Assembly: GCA_015065215.1 (NCBI GenBank)
Contig: SVQT01000010.1
Span: 1 to 53,977 of the forward strand
From: Oscillospiraceae bacterium
GTDB lineage: Bacteria; Bacillota; Clostridia; Oscillospirales; CAG-272
DNA length: 53,977 bases
Direction of reading: 5' to 3'
Of this stretch, positions 24,867 to 33,932 are shown piece by piece. The position numbers and the translations under genes are program-made. Under the pieces are notes generated by a model. That model ran no database searches and was not told the DNA's origin. It worked only from the letters and a program-made list of their open reading frames with translations. The first letter of the stretch is position 1, and every line of letters starts with the position of its first letter.

Positions 24867-24896
24867 GAAATTAATGTCAAAAAAGGAGATTGTTTC

Positions 24897-25910
24897 ATGA
24901 AGGTTAGGCAGATTATTTTTCCGCAACCGAACTGCGCGGAGCTGATTGAAAAGGATATTGAGTTGAAAGGCCCCCATGATGTGGTGGTCAAAACAGAAGT
25001 CAGCACCATCAGCCCCGGTACCGAGCGCGCGAACATCATCGGTGACGCCAACGTGGCCGGCAGACACGCTCCCGACACCTCTTTTCCCCGCTCCAGCGGC
25101 TACAACTCCGCCGGCGTGGTTGTCCGTGTGGGTGAGGCGGTCACAAGCGTTAAACCCGGTGACCGTGTGGTGGTCTATTGGGGTAAGCATCAGGACTATA
25201 ATATCGTGCCGGAAGAGCAGGTGGTCAAGATGCCTGACGACATTTCATTTGAAGAGGGGGCCCTTTCCTTTATTGCCACCTTTTCGCTTGCCGCGATTCG
25301 CAAGACAAAGCTGGAGATCGGAGAGCCCGCGATGGTTATGGGCCTTGGACTGCTCGGCCAGCTGGCGATTCGCCTTTTGCGTGCCGCTGGTGCTTATCCT
25401 GTGATTGGCGTGGACCCGGTCGCTACCCGTCGTGAGGAGGCAGTACAAGGCGGTGCTGACTATGTGTTCGATCCTTTTGAGGAGGGCTTTGCCGATCGGG
25501 TCAAAGCGGTCACCGACGGCGGCGCTAAAGTCTGTATCGAGGTCACAGGCGTGGGCGCCGGCCTTGACGGCGCACTGGACTGTATGGCGAAGTTTGGCAG
25601 AGTAGCCTTGCTTGGTTGCACACGCAGCAAGGAGTTTCAGATCGACTATTATCGCAAAGTCCACTGTCCTGGCATCACCATGATTGGCGCCCATACCAAC
25701 GCTCGCCCCAAAGCGGAATCCTCCCCCGGTTATTTTACTCATCGGGACGATATTACCGCCGTACTGCGGCTACAGGCGGCCGGGCGCCTGGATTTCAAGC
25801 CGATGCTGACCGCGAAGTACAGTCCCACGGAATGCGCGCCTGTTTATGATCGTATCATTCATGATCGCTCCTTCCCCACCGTGGCGCAATTTGACTGGCG
25901 CCAAATATAA
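24897..25910 (+). CDS. Medium-chain dehydrogenase, zinc-less type
   Basis: A 337-residue oxidoreductase of the MDR (alcohol-dehydrogenase-like) superfamily. The catalytic N-terminal part has TEVSTISPGTERANIIGD and PRSSGYNSAGVVVRVGEAV; the Rossmann part has VMGLGLLGQLAIRLLRAAGA and ends with the family's C-terminal fold. The catalytic-zinc Cys that normally sits near residue 38 reads Ser (EVSTISPG), the GHE motif reads SGYNSAG, and the four-Cys structural-zinc loop is absent, so it is unlikely to use zinc. Such enzymes often act on sugar or quinone-type substrates. The ATG at 24897 is set by AAAAGGAG; a longer frame would run into the -10 box. It is the first gene of the four-gene operon. Confidence 0.85.
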   Translation: MKVRQIIFPQPNCAELIEKDIELKGPHDVVVKTEVSTISPGTERANIIGDANVAGRHAPDTSFPRSSGYNSAGVVVRVGEAVTSVKPGDRVVVYWGKHQDYNIVPEEQVVKMPDDISFEEGALSFIATFSLAAIRKTKLEIGEPAMVMGLGLLGQLAIRLLRAAGAYPVIGVDPVATRREEAVQGGADYVFDPFEEGFADRVKAVTDGGAKVCIEVTGVGAGLDGALDCMAKFGRVALLGCTRSKEFQIDYYRKVHCPGITMIGAHTNARPKAESSPGYFTHRDDITAVLRLQAAGRLDFKPMLTAKYSPTECAPVYDRIIHDRSFPTVAQFDWRQI

Positions 25911-25927
25911 GAAAGGCGACAAACGGT

Positions 25928-26923
25928 ATGAAAAAGCTGCGTGTTGTGCAGATTGGCGTCAATCACGATCACGCTTCTGCCATCTTCAAAACAATGACGG
26001 AAATGCCCGACGTTTTTGAAATAGTCGGCTATTGCGTTCCCGAGGACGAGCCGCCCCGCGAAAAGGAGCTTTCGCAGGTCTACGCACCCTATCCACGCCT
26101 GACTTTGGCGCAGATTGCCGCTGATAAGACGATCGATTGCGCAACCATTGAAACCTTTGAGCGCAACCTCACCAAATATGCCACCTTTGCCCTGGAGCTT
26201 GGCCTCCCCATCCATATGGATAAGCCGGGCGGCGTGGAACACGAGGATTTCAAAAAAATGATTGCGCTGGTCAAGGAAAGGGATATTCCGTTCCATACCG
26301 GCTATATGTATCGTTATAATCCCGCCATTCAAAGGATGTATGAGCTGGTGAAAGCCGGTGAGCTTGGCGAAATCCTGCACGTAGAGGCGCAGATGAACTG
26401 CTGGCACAAGGATAAGAAACGTCGTTGGATGGGAAATTTTCCTGGCGGCATGCTCTTTTTCCTCGGTTGCCACATGATCGATTTTATTTATCGCTTGCAG
26501 GGTGAGCCGTTGGAGGTGTTGCCAATGAGCATGTCCGCTACGGTTGAGGATGGCGAGGATTTCGGTATGGCGGTATACAAATATCCCAAGGGGGTCTCCT
26601 TTGCCAAGGCCACCGACGACGAGTGCGGCGGCTTTCAGCGCCGTCAGCTGGTGGTGGTGGGCAGTAAAGGGACGGTTGAGATTTGCCCTCTGGAATCCGG
26701 CGGCGACAGCGGCCTGATGTTCTCGGATTTTACTTTTACCAATGATATTGCCTGGGCTGCAAGGGGTGAAACAATCCGCATGGACGGTTTCCATCGTTAC
26801 CGCGCCATGATGGAAGGCTTTGCCGCCATAGCACGCGGCGAGAAAAAGAACCCCTACACCCCCGATTATGAGCTGGCACTCAATAGCTTCGTCATGCGCT
26901 CTTGCGGCGTGGAGGTCAAATGA
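25928..26923 (+). CDS. Gfo/Idh/MocA family oxidoreductase
   Basis: A 331-residue NAD(P)-dependent oxidoreductase of the glucose-fructose/inositol dehydrogenase family. The N-terminal Rossmann segment begins LRVVQIGVNHDHASAIF, a variant of the usual GxGxxG, reading GVNHDH. The EKP motif reads HMDKPGG. A YMYRYNPAIQRM segment and MGNFPGGMLFFLGCHMIDF follow, with the His expected for catalysis. It would act on a cyclitol or sugar-derived substrate. It is 17 bp after the MDR gene and overlaps the next gene (ATGA), so it belongs to the operon under the AraC gene. The altered nucleotide loop may change cofactor preference. Confidence 0.88.
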   Translation: MKKLRVVQIGVNHDHASAIFKTMTEMPDVFEIVGYCVPEDEPPREKELSQVYAPYPRLTLAQIAADKTIDCATIETFERNLTKYATFALELGLPIHMDKPGGVEHEDFKKMIALVKERDIPFHTGYMYRYNPAIQRMYELVKAGELGEILHVEAQMNCWHKDKKRRWMGNFPGGMLFFLGCHMIDFIYRLQGEPLEVLPMSMSATVEDGEDFGMAVYKYPKGVSFAKATDDECGGFQRRQLVVVGSKGTVEICPLESGGDSGLMFSDFTFTNDIAWAARGETIRMDGFHRYRAMMEGFAAIARGEKKNPYTPDYELALNSFVMRSCGVEVK

Positions 26924-27936
26924 GCAAAAAAGTGTTTGTGATGGGCGGTACGGGTGCTATGGGGCGCTATCTGATCCCACAACTGCGCGCGGACGGTTGG
27001 ACGGTGGATGTGCTATCGCTGGATGCTTGGGAAAGTACCGATCCCTGCTTGAAATATTACGTGGGAGATGCAAAAGACCCCGAAACGGTATCAAAATTTC
27101 TTGAAAACGGCTATGATGCCATCGTGGATTTTATGACCTATCATACCGACCGCTTTGCGGCGTGGCATGAGATGCTGCTCTCCTCAACCAAGCATTATAT
27201 CTATCTCTCCTCCTATCGCGTTTACGCAAACGAGGAGCATCCGGTGCGCGAGACCTCGCCAAGGCTTTTGGAGGCATCGCATGACGCAAAATTTTTAGCC
27301 TCCGATGATTATAGCCTTTACAAGGCGCGCGGCGAGGATATTTTGAAAAAATCCGCTTTTCGCAATTGGACGGCGGTCCGCCCTGCTATTACCTATTCTT
27401 CCCGCCGGTTTCAGTTGGTGACCTTGGAAATGCCCATGGTGGTAGGCCGGGCGCTAATGGGCAAAAAGGTGGTTTTGCCGCGCGCGGCCAAAGATGTGCA
27501 GGCGACCATGAGCTGGGCCGGGGATGTGGCGAGCATGATCGCGGGACTGCTTTTGCGCGAGGATGCATTCGGTGAGATTTTTTCAACTTGTACCGCCGAG
27601 CACCACACCTGGGGTGAGATCGCCGATTATTATCACGAGCTGGTCGGCCTGGAGGCGGTTTGGGTGGATACAGAGGATTTTATCAAGGCCATTGACGGTG
27701 AATTGCCCAATCTTTGGCAGCTTTGCTATGACCGTTTGTTTGACCGCGTTATGGACAACAGTAAAATACTGCGTTTTCTTGGTTGGGATCAAGGTGATCT
27801 GATGCCTCTGTATGAGGGGTTGAAGCGAGAGCTTGATGGGCTTCCAAGGGATAATATGGTGGCAGACGGTATCTATGATCCCGAAAATCACAGACAGATT
27901 GCAATGGATCGTTATCTTGGGATAAATGGTCTTTGA
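26920..27936 (+). CDS. NAD-dependent epimerase/dehydratase-like protein
   Basis: A 338-residue extended short-chain dehydrogenase. The Rossmann loop is VMGGTGAMGRYLIPQL (about 5-20). A YLSSYRVYANEEHPV segment provides the catalytic Ser, and DYSLYKARGE provides the Tyr-x3-Lys pair. The family includes NDP-sugar and free-sugar epimerases, dehydratases and reductases. Start ATG at 26920 overlaps the preceding stop. It lies 11 bp before the second MDR gene. With Gfo/Idh and two MDR enzymes it suggests a linear oxidation/epimerisation route for an unusual sugar or cyclitol; substrate unknown. Confidence 0.86.
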   Translation: MSKKVFVMGGTGAMGRYLIPQLRADGWTVDVLSLDAWESTDPCLKYYVGDAKDPETVSKFLENGYDAIVDFMTYHTDRFAAWHEMLLSSTKHYIYLSSYRVYANEEHPVRETSPRLLEASHDAKFLASDDYSLYKARGEDILKKSAFRNWTAVRPAITYSSRRFQLVTLEMPMVVGRALMGKKVVLPRAAKDVQATMSWAGDVASMIAGLLLREDAFGEIFSTCTAEHHTWGEIADYYHELVGLEAVWVDTEDFIKAIDGELPNLWQLCYDRLFDRVMDNSKILRFLGWDQGDLMPLYEGLKRELDGLPRDNMVADGIYDPENHRQIAMDRYLGINGL

Positions 27937-27947
27937 AAGGAGAAAAA

Positions 27948-28943
27948 ATGAAAGCAGTACTGATTCAAAACGACGAAAGAAAAACCCTGACCTGGAGCGA
28001 TGTGCCGGATCCCGTCGCCAAGACTGACGAGGTGGTGATCAAGGTTGCCTACGCGGCGCTCAACCGTGCCGACCTGATGCAAAGAGCGGGAGATTACCCG
28101 CCCCCTCCCGGTTGCCCTGAGTGGATGGGACTGGAGGTTTCGGGAGAGATTGTCTCGCTGGGGGCCGAGGCGGCGGCCGCAGGCCGTTTCAAGGTGGGCG
28201 ACAAGGTTTGCGCTCTGCTTGGTGGTGGCGGCTACGCCCAATATGTTGCTGTGCCTTGGGGAATGTGCATGCCCGTACCGAAGAATACGAGCATGATCGA
28301 GGCGGCCGCCATCCCCGAGGCGTTTGCCACCGCTTACCTTAATATGTTCATCGAGGGCGGTATAAAAGAGGGAAATACGCTGTTGGTCACGGCCGGCGCC
28401 AGCGGACTTGCCAGTGTGATCATACCCATGGCCAAATCCTTTGGTATCCGTGTGATCACCACGGTGCGTTCGGATGAAAAAGCAAAGGCGATTGCCCCGT
28501 TGGGCGCCGATCTGATCGTCAACACCAAAAAGGAAAAGCTGGCCGATGTTTTAAAGGGCGAGCTGGAGGCGGGCCGGCCGGTGGATGTTGCCATCGACTG
28601 CGTTGGCGGCGAGGAGATGGGCGAATGCCTGCGCTATCTTGCTCACGGGGCTCGTTGGATCATGATTGCCGCGCTGGGTGGTACGCATACCGATCTGGAT
28701 CTGAAAAATGTGTATGTGCGCAACGTGCGTGTCATTGGCTCCACCCTCCGCTCCCGCACACCCGCCATGAAAGCGGAAATCCTCGGCAAATTGGTGAAGG
28801 ACGTTTGGACAAAAGTGGAAAACGGCGAATTGCGTCCCACCATCTTCCGCGTGTTACCCGTGACCGAGGCCGAGACGGCACATGCGTTGCTTGCCAACAG
28901 TGAGAGTGTTGGCAAGGTGGTGTTGGAGGTTGCCGGCCACTGA
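27948..28943 (+). CDS. Quinone oxidoreductase-like MDR (PIG3-like)
   Basis: A 331-residue NAD(P)H-dependent medium-chain reductase resembling the quinone oxidoreductase/PIG3 group. Motifs include NRADLMQRAGDYPPPPG, GLEVSGEIVSLG, VTAGASGLASVIIPMAKSFG (NADPH-binding loop) and the C-terminal NSESVGKVVLEV typical of the group. No zinc ligands are seen. It begins at ATG 27948, behind AAAGGAG. It ends the operon, 8 bp before a terminator stem. The pairing of a zinc-less MDR with Gfo/Idh and SDR enzymes is the reason for assigning it to a sugar pathway rather than to detoxification. Confidence 0.87.
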   Translation: MKAVLIQNDERKTLTWSDVPDPVAKTDEVVIKVAYAALNRADLMQRAGDYPPPPGCPEWMGLEVSGEIVSLGAEAAAAGRFKVGDKVCALLGGGGYAQYVAVPWGMCMPVPKNTSMIEAAAIPEAFATAYLNMFIEGGIKEGNTLLVTAGASGLASVIIPMAKSFGIRVITTVRSDEKAKAIAPLGADLIVNTKKEKLADVLKGELEAGRPVDVAIDCVGGEEMGECLRYLAHGARWIMIAALGGTHTDLDLKNVYVRNVRVIGSTLRSRTPAMKAEILGKLVKDVWTKVENGELRPTIFRVLPVTEAETAHALLANSESVGKVVLEVAGH

Positions 28944-28950
28944 TTCTCCG

Positions 28951-28987
28951 CGCAAAAAAGTCGCTCTGCTGGGCGGCTTTTTTTGCG
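28951..28987 (+). terminator. Terminator of the oxidoreductase operon
   Basis: CGCAAAAAAGTCGC pairs with GCGGCTTTTTTTGCG around an 8-nt loop, with a long T run. Confidence 0.8.
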
Positions 28988-29069
28988 TAAAAGCGCCGCA
29001 TATGGGCAAAACTGTTTTTGAAGCGAAAAGTCAGACCGTATCGGTCGTGCTAACGAAGGAGGAGATCAA

Positions 29070-29804
29070 ATGCAAAAAGGCAAGGATTTTGAGGGTAAAA
29101 TTGAGCTGTTGGAAAATGTGAACGATTTTGGACAAGATTCGCGAATGATGCGGGAGTTCTGCGAAAAAGAAGCGGAGCGGTGCGCCCCTGATGCGATAGA
29201 TCCACAAGCGCTTTCCCGCATTGATTATGGGTTGTATCTGGTGACGGCGCGGCAGGGGGAGCGTGACAACGGATTGATCGTGAACGCGGTGATGCAGGTG
29301 GCGAATACGCCGGATCGAATTGCGGTTGCCATTCACAAAAACAGCTTGACGCATGATATGATTTGCGCGACCGGAACGATGAATGTGTGCTGCCTTTCTG
29401 CCGATACCCCTTATACAATTTTTCAGCGTTTTGGCATGGAAAGTGGCAAAACGGTATCGAAATTCGATGATTTTACAGCAGAGCGTACAGCCAATGGCCT
29501 CCCTTTGCTGATGCCGTATACCAATGCTTTTTTCTCGTTGTCGGTAGCGCAAACAGTGGATCTGAAGACCCACACGCTGTTTCTTTGTACGGTTACTGAA
29601 GGGCGGATATTGACCGATGCGTCGACCATGACCTATGAGGAGTATCAAAAAAACATGAAGCCCCAAGCGAAGCCCCCAAAAACAACAGGATATATCTGCC
29701 GTGTCTGCGGATATGTTTATGAGGGAGATCCGCTACCAGAGAATTTTGTTTGTCCGCTCTGCCTTCACGGCGCGGCGGATTTTGAGCCGATTTCGGCCGA
29801 CTAA
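29070..29804 (+). CDS. Flavin reductase-rubredoxin fusion (Hrb type)
   Basis: A 244-residue protein with an N-terminal leader of about 45 residues, an FMN-binding flavin-reductase domain (about 48-200) and a C-terminal rubredoxin (about 205-244). The rubredoxin carries CRVCGYVYEGDP and FVCPLCLHGAADF, giving the two CxxC pairs. High-molecular-weight rubredoxins of this design pass electrons from NAD(P)H to flavodiiron proteins that remove O2 or NO in anaerobes such as Moorella. No flavodiiron gene is nearby. A GGAGGAG site precedes ATG by 6 bp. It lies between two terminators and looks monocistronic. Confidence 0.88.
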   Translation: MQKGKDFEGKIELLENVNDFGQDSRMMREFCEKEAERCAPDAIDPQALSRIDYGLYLVTARQGERDNGLIVNAVMQVANTPDRIAVAIHKNSLTHDMICATGTMNVCCLSADTPYTIFQRFGMESGKTVSKFDDFTAERTANGLPLLMPYTNAFFSLSVAQTVDLKTHTLFLCTVTEGRILTDASTMTYEEYQKNMKPQAKPPKTTGYICRVCGYVYEGDPLPENFVCPLCLHGAADFEPISAD

Positions 29805-29826
29805 GGCGATTGCTTGGATGAGAAAG

Positions 29827-29870
29827 CCTCGTTTTTACCTTTGCCGCAACAAGGGGAAACGAGGTTTTTT
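29827..29870 (+). terminator. Terminator of the Hrb-type gene
   Basis: Arms CCTCGTTT and AAACGAGG, extended by shorter internal pairing, followed by T6. Confidence 0.78.
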
Positions 29871-29957
29871 GCATATTATATATATTTTTTAATTATTTTT
29901 GTGTAAAAAGGCTATTTACTTTTGTTTCCTTGTGTGTTAAAATGTTTATGTGACCAC

Positions 29958-29963
29958 TATAAT
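29958..29963 (+). promoter_or_regulatory. Probable -10 box for the 1153-residue secreted protein
   Basis: TATAAT, with a weak TGTTAA at the -35 position (29935-29940). A perfect hairpin GGCACG-AACG-CGTGCC follows at 29979-29994 in the leader, before a GGAGG ribosome site. Confidence 0.45.
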
Positions 29964-30021
29964 TGGGTCTGTTGTACGGGCACGAACGCGTGCCGCAAAT
30001 TTGCTTATGGAGGTTCCATTC

Positions 30022-33000
30022 ATGAAGCACACGAAAAGAAGACTCCTGGCCGTTCTCCTCGTCCTGGCGATGACGTTGGGGATGGTGCCGATGCTGGTAC
30101 TGACAGCAGGAGCTGAGATCCCCGTTCTTGACGATGCGGTCATCGGCGAGGACGGTGCCATTGCGGATCTTAACTGGGCGAACGGTTATATCGGTTCGCC
30201 GGCACATGATAATGGTAATCATTGGAAAACGGTTGCCACCGGTGCCAATGCATCCTACCGTTACTCCGATGTGGTCAAGATTCCAAAGGCCGGCACTACG
30301 CTGGTGTGGTCTGAATCCACAGTGAAGGGTTCGATGAGTCAGAACGCCATGTTGCTGACCAGCTGGAAGGCGACTGAGGACGGTTGGGTGATCGATACGG
30401 CGGGCGCCAATGTTGTTGCGCAGCCCAGAACCAGCAATCAAAATCAGCATTATGACGCGACCAACGAGGTCATCACTTACTTTTATACGACCACGCGGGA
30501 TAACGAGTATCTGCGCTTCTCCTGCTATGGCGGACTTGCGGACAACACCTATGCCACCACTGCTGAGGCTTGCCCGAAGGTATATGCCTACACCCCCGCT
30601 TTTATGGAAGGGGAGACAGCAGGTGAGGGCACTGTTGACGTCGAGTGGATCAAAGGCTTCGTCGGCTCCTATACCAACGATTACGGCTACATCAACAGCG
30701 TGAAGATAGAAGGCTTTGTTCCCGCTAACGACTATAATCTTTCGATGCCGATTATCGTACCCAAGGCGGGCACCACGCTTTATATAACCGAGGCGGCTGA
30801 CAGCCCCGCGTTCAGCACCGATCAGGCATATGCCTTTTCTACCTGGACGGTAGGTGCCGACGGCAGATTGGATCTGTTTTATGGCTTGTCCGCGGGTGCT
30901 ACCGATAGCGTTTGCCTGACTGTTGACGGTGAGGGCAATCGCCATTACGCCTACACGACCTCTTACGATAACGAGATCGTTCGCGTCACTACGCGCGGAA
31001 CGGCTACGCCGGCGCTCACCTATAAGGAAAACAACGCCGAAGCGTGGGCTCCCGCCCTGATCGCCGCCGGCTTTGATGCCACACAGGCTGGCAAGCCTTA
31101 CATGCTCGGTTGGTACAGCGGTCTGATTGGTGTGGGAAGTGGCAGCCTGGTGTCGGGTAGCCCGGTGTACTCCTTTAGCGATGTCATTCCTGTTTACGGT
31201 AAGGGCACGACCATTACCTTTACCGATCTTGTTCATGACGCGGAGGCAGGCGCTTCTAACTTTGCTTCGGATACTGTCTATACGGTCGCTCGGTTTGACG
31301 GTAGTGATTATACCGGTGTTTCGGGTGCCGCTGTCGCAATGGAGATGATCGGGGGCGGATGTGTTGGCGACGGTGCCACTGCTCGTGATGAGGCATTTTA
31401 TGCCGGCAAGCGCGTTTACACCTACACGACCACCGAAGATATTGAGTATATTCGTCTTTGCTACTCTAATGTTGGTAATGAGGTGAATGGCGCGACCCTT
31501 GCTCCTATGGTTTATATCACCGCTCCTGGTGAGGGTACCTGTTATAATGAATTAGAAGGTTTGAAAATGGTCGCTATCGGTGACAGCTATTTGTACGGTG
31601 GTGGCGCTCATGTTGATGCTACCTGGCTCGCAAAGCTGGGCGGTCTCTACAACATGGATTATTATAATTATGGTAAGGATGGCAGCACTGTTTCCAACTA
31701 TGTGACCACCAATAATCCTATGGTTGACCGTTACACCTCTATGGTTGATGGTGCCGACCTCGTGATCTTTGAGGGTGGTCGAAACGACTATAATCAGAAT
31801 GTGCCGCTCGGTGAGATCGGAGAGCTGAACTCCGCTACCTTCCTTGGTGCCGTGCAGATCGTACTGAACGGCTTGATTGAAAAAAATCCCGACGCTTTGA
31901 TCGTTTGTGTAACGCCTTGGAATTTGGTTGATCTGGATGCGACCGGTTTGACCTCTAACAAGGTCAACGAAGCAGGTCTTCGCACCGAGGACTATGCCAA
32001 CGCGTTCGCTTCTTACGTAGAATCGCTGAACAGCGACCGCGTAATCGCCCTTCGCGCTTGCGATAATGATGTTATGCCTGTCTTTATGACCAATGCCACC
32101 TTCCGCAAGTTATACTGCGTGGGCGCCAATGACATCAGCCATTTGAACGATGCGGGCCATGACATGGTGCTTAGCTGGTTTGAGCAGATCATCGGAAAGG
32201 CGTTCCAGAACTTTGGCGGCATTTCCGCTGAGGGTGGCGCTGGTGTTCGGTTTGTGAATGATAGCAATGAGGTTGCGGTATTTGGCACTGTGTCGGGCGC
32301 TCGTAATGTCACTGTTCCCGCGGCACCTGCCGGTATTGCGGCCGAGAATGTTTTCGGTTGGGCGGGCGTGTTGACCAACGGGAATACCAGCCAGTTCAAG
32401 ATTTTCCGTGCCGGTGAAAAGGTAACCTTCCAGCAAGGTGATGCCGGCGTGTTTGAGCCTTTGATCCTTGAGATGGAACAAATCGCGGAACCTGAATTCC
32501 GCTTGAACGGTACTGTTGGCCTGCGCTTCCTGGCAGCTGTTTCGGATGCCCAGTACAAAGCGCTTCTCGGCCAAATCGGTGCGGGAGAGATGGGTACTGC
32601 CAGCATTACCGTTGGTATGCTGATCGTTCCCGCTCAGTATGTGGCGGATATGGACGGCGAGCTGACCCATGCTTCGTTGGATGCTGCCGAGAAAAAGCGT
32701 GTAGACGTTGTTTCGGATATTGAGTGGAACGACGATGATACGTTGAATTGGTATAAATATGAAGACGGATACGGTTATGTGGCAGGTACGGTGAACGACA
32801 TTTTGCAACAGAACCATGCTAGAAAGTACACCGCCAGAGGTTATGTTAAACTGACCGTGAACGGCGAGGAATTCTATGTCTATGCTGAGAATGGCGGACT
32901 GGGTGGCGGCACCATTTACGATGCGGCTATCGCGGCGCTGAACGATTGCCGTCCCGGCCCGAACGAAACCTACTGCTACACTGTCCAAGGCGAGAGCGGT

Positions 33001-33483
33001 ACAGTTTATTCTCGCTACACGGCAGAGCAGAGAGAGACCTTTGCCGAGTATGTGGACGACGTTATCGCATTGGAAACTGTGACCAACCAGCAGCTTGGTT
33101 GCACTTCTGCCGATCTGGTTCACTATGATCACTACGATCCCAACAAGAACCGTTATCACGTGGCTACTGTTGTTAGTGGCGGCACCGATGGCTTGTCTGA
33201 TATTTTCTATCCCTATGCCGGCGCTCCTGTTGACACACTAGCTGTAAAAGATGAGGCGTGGGATGAATTGATCGCAACTCTTGGCAATGATGTCGAGATC
33301 ACGTCGATCTGCGCGATTGTAGTAGAAGAGGGCCATGAGATCACTATTGACGGCGGCGTTATGCTGGACGGCTTCATTTGCGATTTGAATGATGCAAACT
33401 CTTCTGTCAAGTGTGCCGAGTTTATGTATGACGGTTATGTTTACTATCTCCTCGGCTTCTCTGATTACGGTGTGTTCTATTAA
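30022..33483 (+). CDS. 1153-residue secreted SGNH-domain protein
   Basis: An exported protein. The signal peptide is about residues 1-32 (RRLLAVLLVLAMTLGMV). Residues about 50-500 hold three repeats of roughly 130 residues, each with a PKAGTT-L or GKGTTI-F segment and ending in YTT-DNE-R or TTEDIEYIRL. The SGNH/GDSL domain (about 510-720) has VAIGDSYLYGGG (Ser), YNYGKDGST (Gly block), EGGRNDYNQN (Asn block) and DISHLNDAGHD (Asp/His). Residues about 820-960 are a module also present in the 1625-residue protein downstream. No LPXTG or membrane anchor is seen at the C-terminus. ATG at 30022 is behind TGGAGG; upstream in-frame codons lie in the leader and -10 region. It probably cleaves acyl esters on external glycans; substrate unknown. 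Confidence 0.82.
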   Translation: MKHTKRRLLAVLLVLAMTLGMVPMLVLTAGAEIPVLDDAVIGEDGAIADLNWANGYIGSPAHDNGNHWKTVATGANASYRYSDVVKIPKAGTTLVWSESTVKGSMSQNAMLLTSWKATEDGWVIDTAGANVVAQPRTSNQNQHYDATNEVITYFYTTTRDNEYLRFSCYGGLADNTYATTAEACPKVYAYTPAFMEGETAGEGTVDVEWIKGFVGSYTNDYGYINSVKIEGFVPANDYNLSMPIIVPKAGTTLYITEAADSPAFSTDQAYAFSTWTVGADGRLDLFYGLSAGATDSVCLTVDGEGNRHYAYTTSYDNEIVRVTTRGTATPALTYKENNAEAWAPALIAAGFDATQAGKPYMLGWYSGLIGVGSGSLVSGSPVYSFSDVIPVYGKGTTITFTDLVHDAEAGASNFASDTVYTVARFDGSDYTGVSGAAVAMEMIGGGCVGDGATARDEAFYAGKRVYTYTTTEDIEYIRLCYSNVGNEVNGATLAPMVYITAPGEGTCYNELEGLKMVAIGDSYLYGGGAHVDATWLAKLGGLYNMDYYNYGKDGSTVSNYVTTNNPMVDRYTSMVDGADLVIFEGGRNDYNQNVPLGEIGELNSATFLGAVQIVLNGLIEKNPDALIVCVTPWNLVDLDATGLTSNKVNEAGLRTEDYANAFASYVESLNSDRVIALRACDNDVMPVFMTNATFRKLYCVGANDISHLNDAGHDMVLSWFEQIIGKAFQNFGGISAEGGAGVRFVNDSNEVAVFGTVSGARNVTVPAAPAGIAAENVFGWAGVLTNGNTSQFKIFRAGEKVTFQQGDAGVFEPLILEMEQIAEPEFRLNGTVGLRFLAAVSDAQYKALLGQIGAGEMGTASITVGMLIVPAQYVADMDGELTHASLDAAEKKRVDVVSDIEWNDDDTLNWYKYEDGYGYVAGTVNDILQQNHARKYTARGYVKLTVNGEEFYVYAENGGLGGGTIYDAAIAALNDCRPGPNETYCYTVQGESGTVYSRYTAEQRETFAEYVDDVIALETVTNQQLGCTSADLVHYDHYDPNKNRYHVATVVSGGTDGLSDIFYPYAGAPVDTLAVKDEAWDELIATLGNDVEITSICAIVVEEGHEITIDGGVMLDGFICDLNDANSSVKCAEFMYDGYVYYLLGFSDYGVFY

Positions 33484-33496
33484 TCCACAAATAGAC

Positions 33497-33535
33497 AAAA
33501 ACAAGGCACCCCCGGCATCGGGGGCGCCTTGTTTT
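33497..33535 (+). terminator. Terminator of the 1153-residue protein gene
   Basis: AAAACAAGGC-CCCCCG pairs with CGGGGGC-GCCTTGTTTT around a GCAT loop, 13 bp past the stop codon. Confidence 0.85.
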
Positions 33536-33539
33536 GATG

Positions 33540-33932
33540 GTAGGAAAATATAAATAAAGGAATAAAAAAGAAAACCGCCCCAAACGGTCATCCGCTTTAA
33601 TGGGTACGGCTGATACAAGACTTTTGATTGATTGTGCCTTTAGGGCACATAAACTACCATTTGAAGTGGTGGAGATAAAACGCTTTAGCCATAGGCTCCC
33701 CCCAAGGGGGAGCTCCTGCGCAAGCGGATGAGAGGGCAAATAGGAGCGCCGATACAGAGCGCCCCTTACCCCCTGCTCTCTCTTGGGGGCTACGTTTTTT
33801 GTTGTTTGCTTGATATGAAAAGGCCTGTGTCGCACTCACTTAAAACAAATTGCTGTTCGGGCGGTTTTGCGTCTTTTCAGCGCTGAACGCCATTCCTGTC
33901 CGGCGTTCGCGTTTTTGGTTGTTGTTTCACAA
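33540..33932. other. Gap between the secreted SGNH gene and rnhA
   Basis: About 390 bp with no supported gene. It holds repeat R2 copy 2 at 33678-33760 and a hairpin with arms GAACGCC (33885-33891) and GGCGTTC (33902-33908) just past the rnhA stop. The rest shows no recognised signal. Confidence 0.6.
33678..33760 (-). repeat. Dispersed element R2, copy 2
   Basis: Reverse complement of this stretch matches 12088-12178: ATCGGCG, CCCTCTCA-CCGC, GCGC-GGAG, CCC-T-GGG-GAGCCTAT and GCTAAAG-GTTT occur in the same order. The CTCCCCC-AA-GGGGGAG core is a strong hairpin here. Confidence 0.65.

Noticed and set aside
32110-33159. 349-codon minus-strand frame within the secreted SGNH gene
   Set aside because: Antisense shadow with no ribosome site; the sense gene is well supported.
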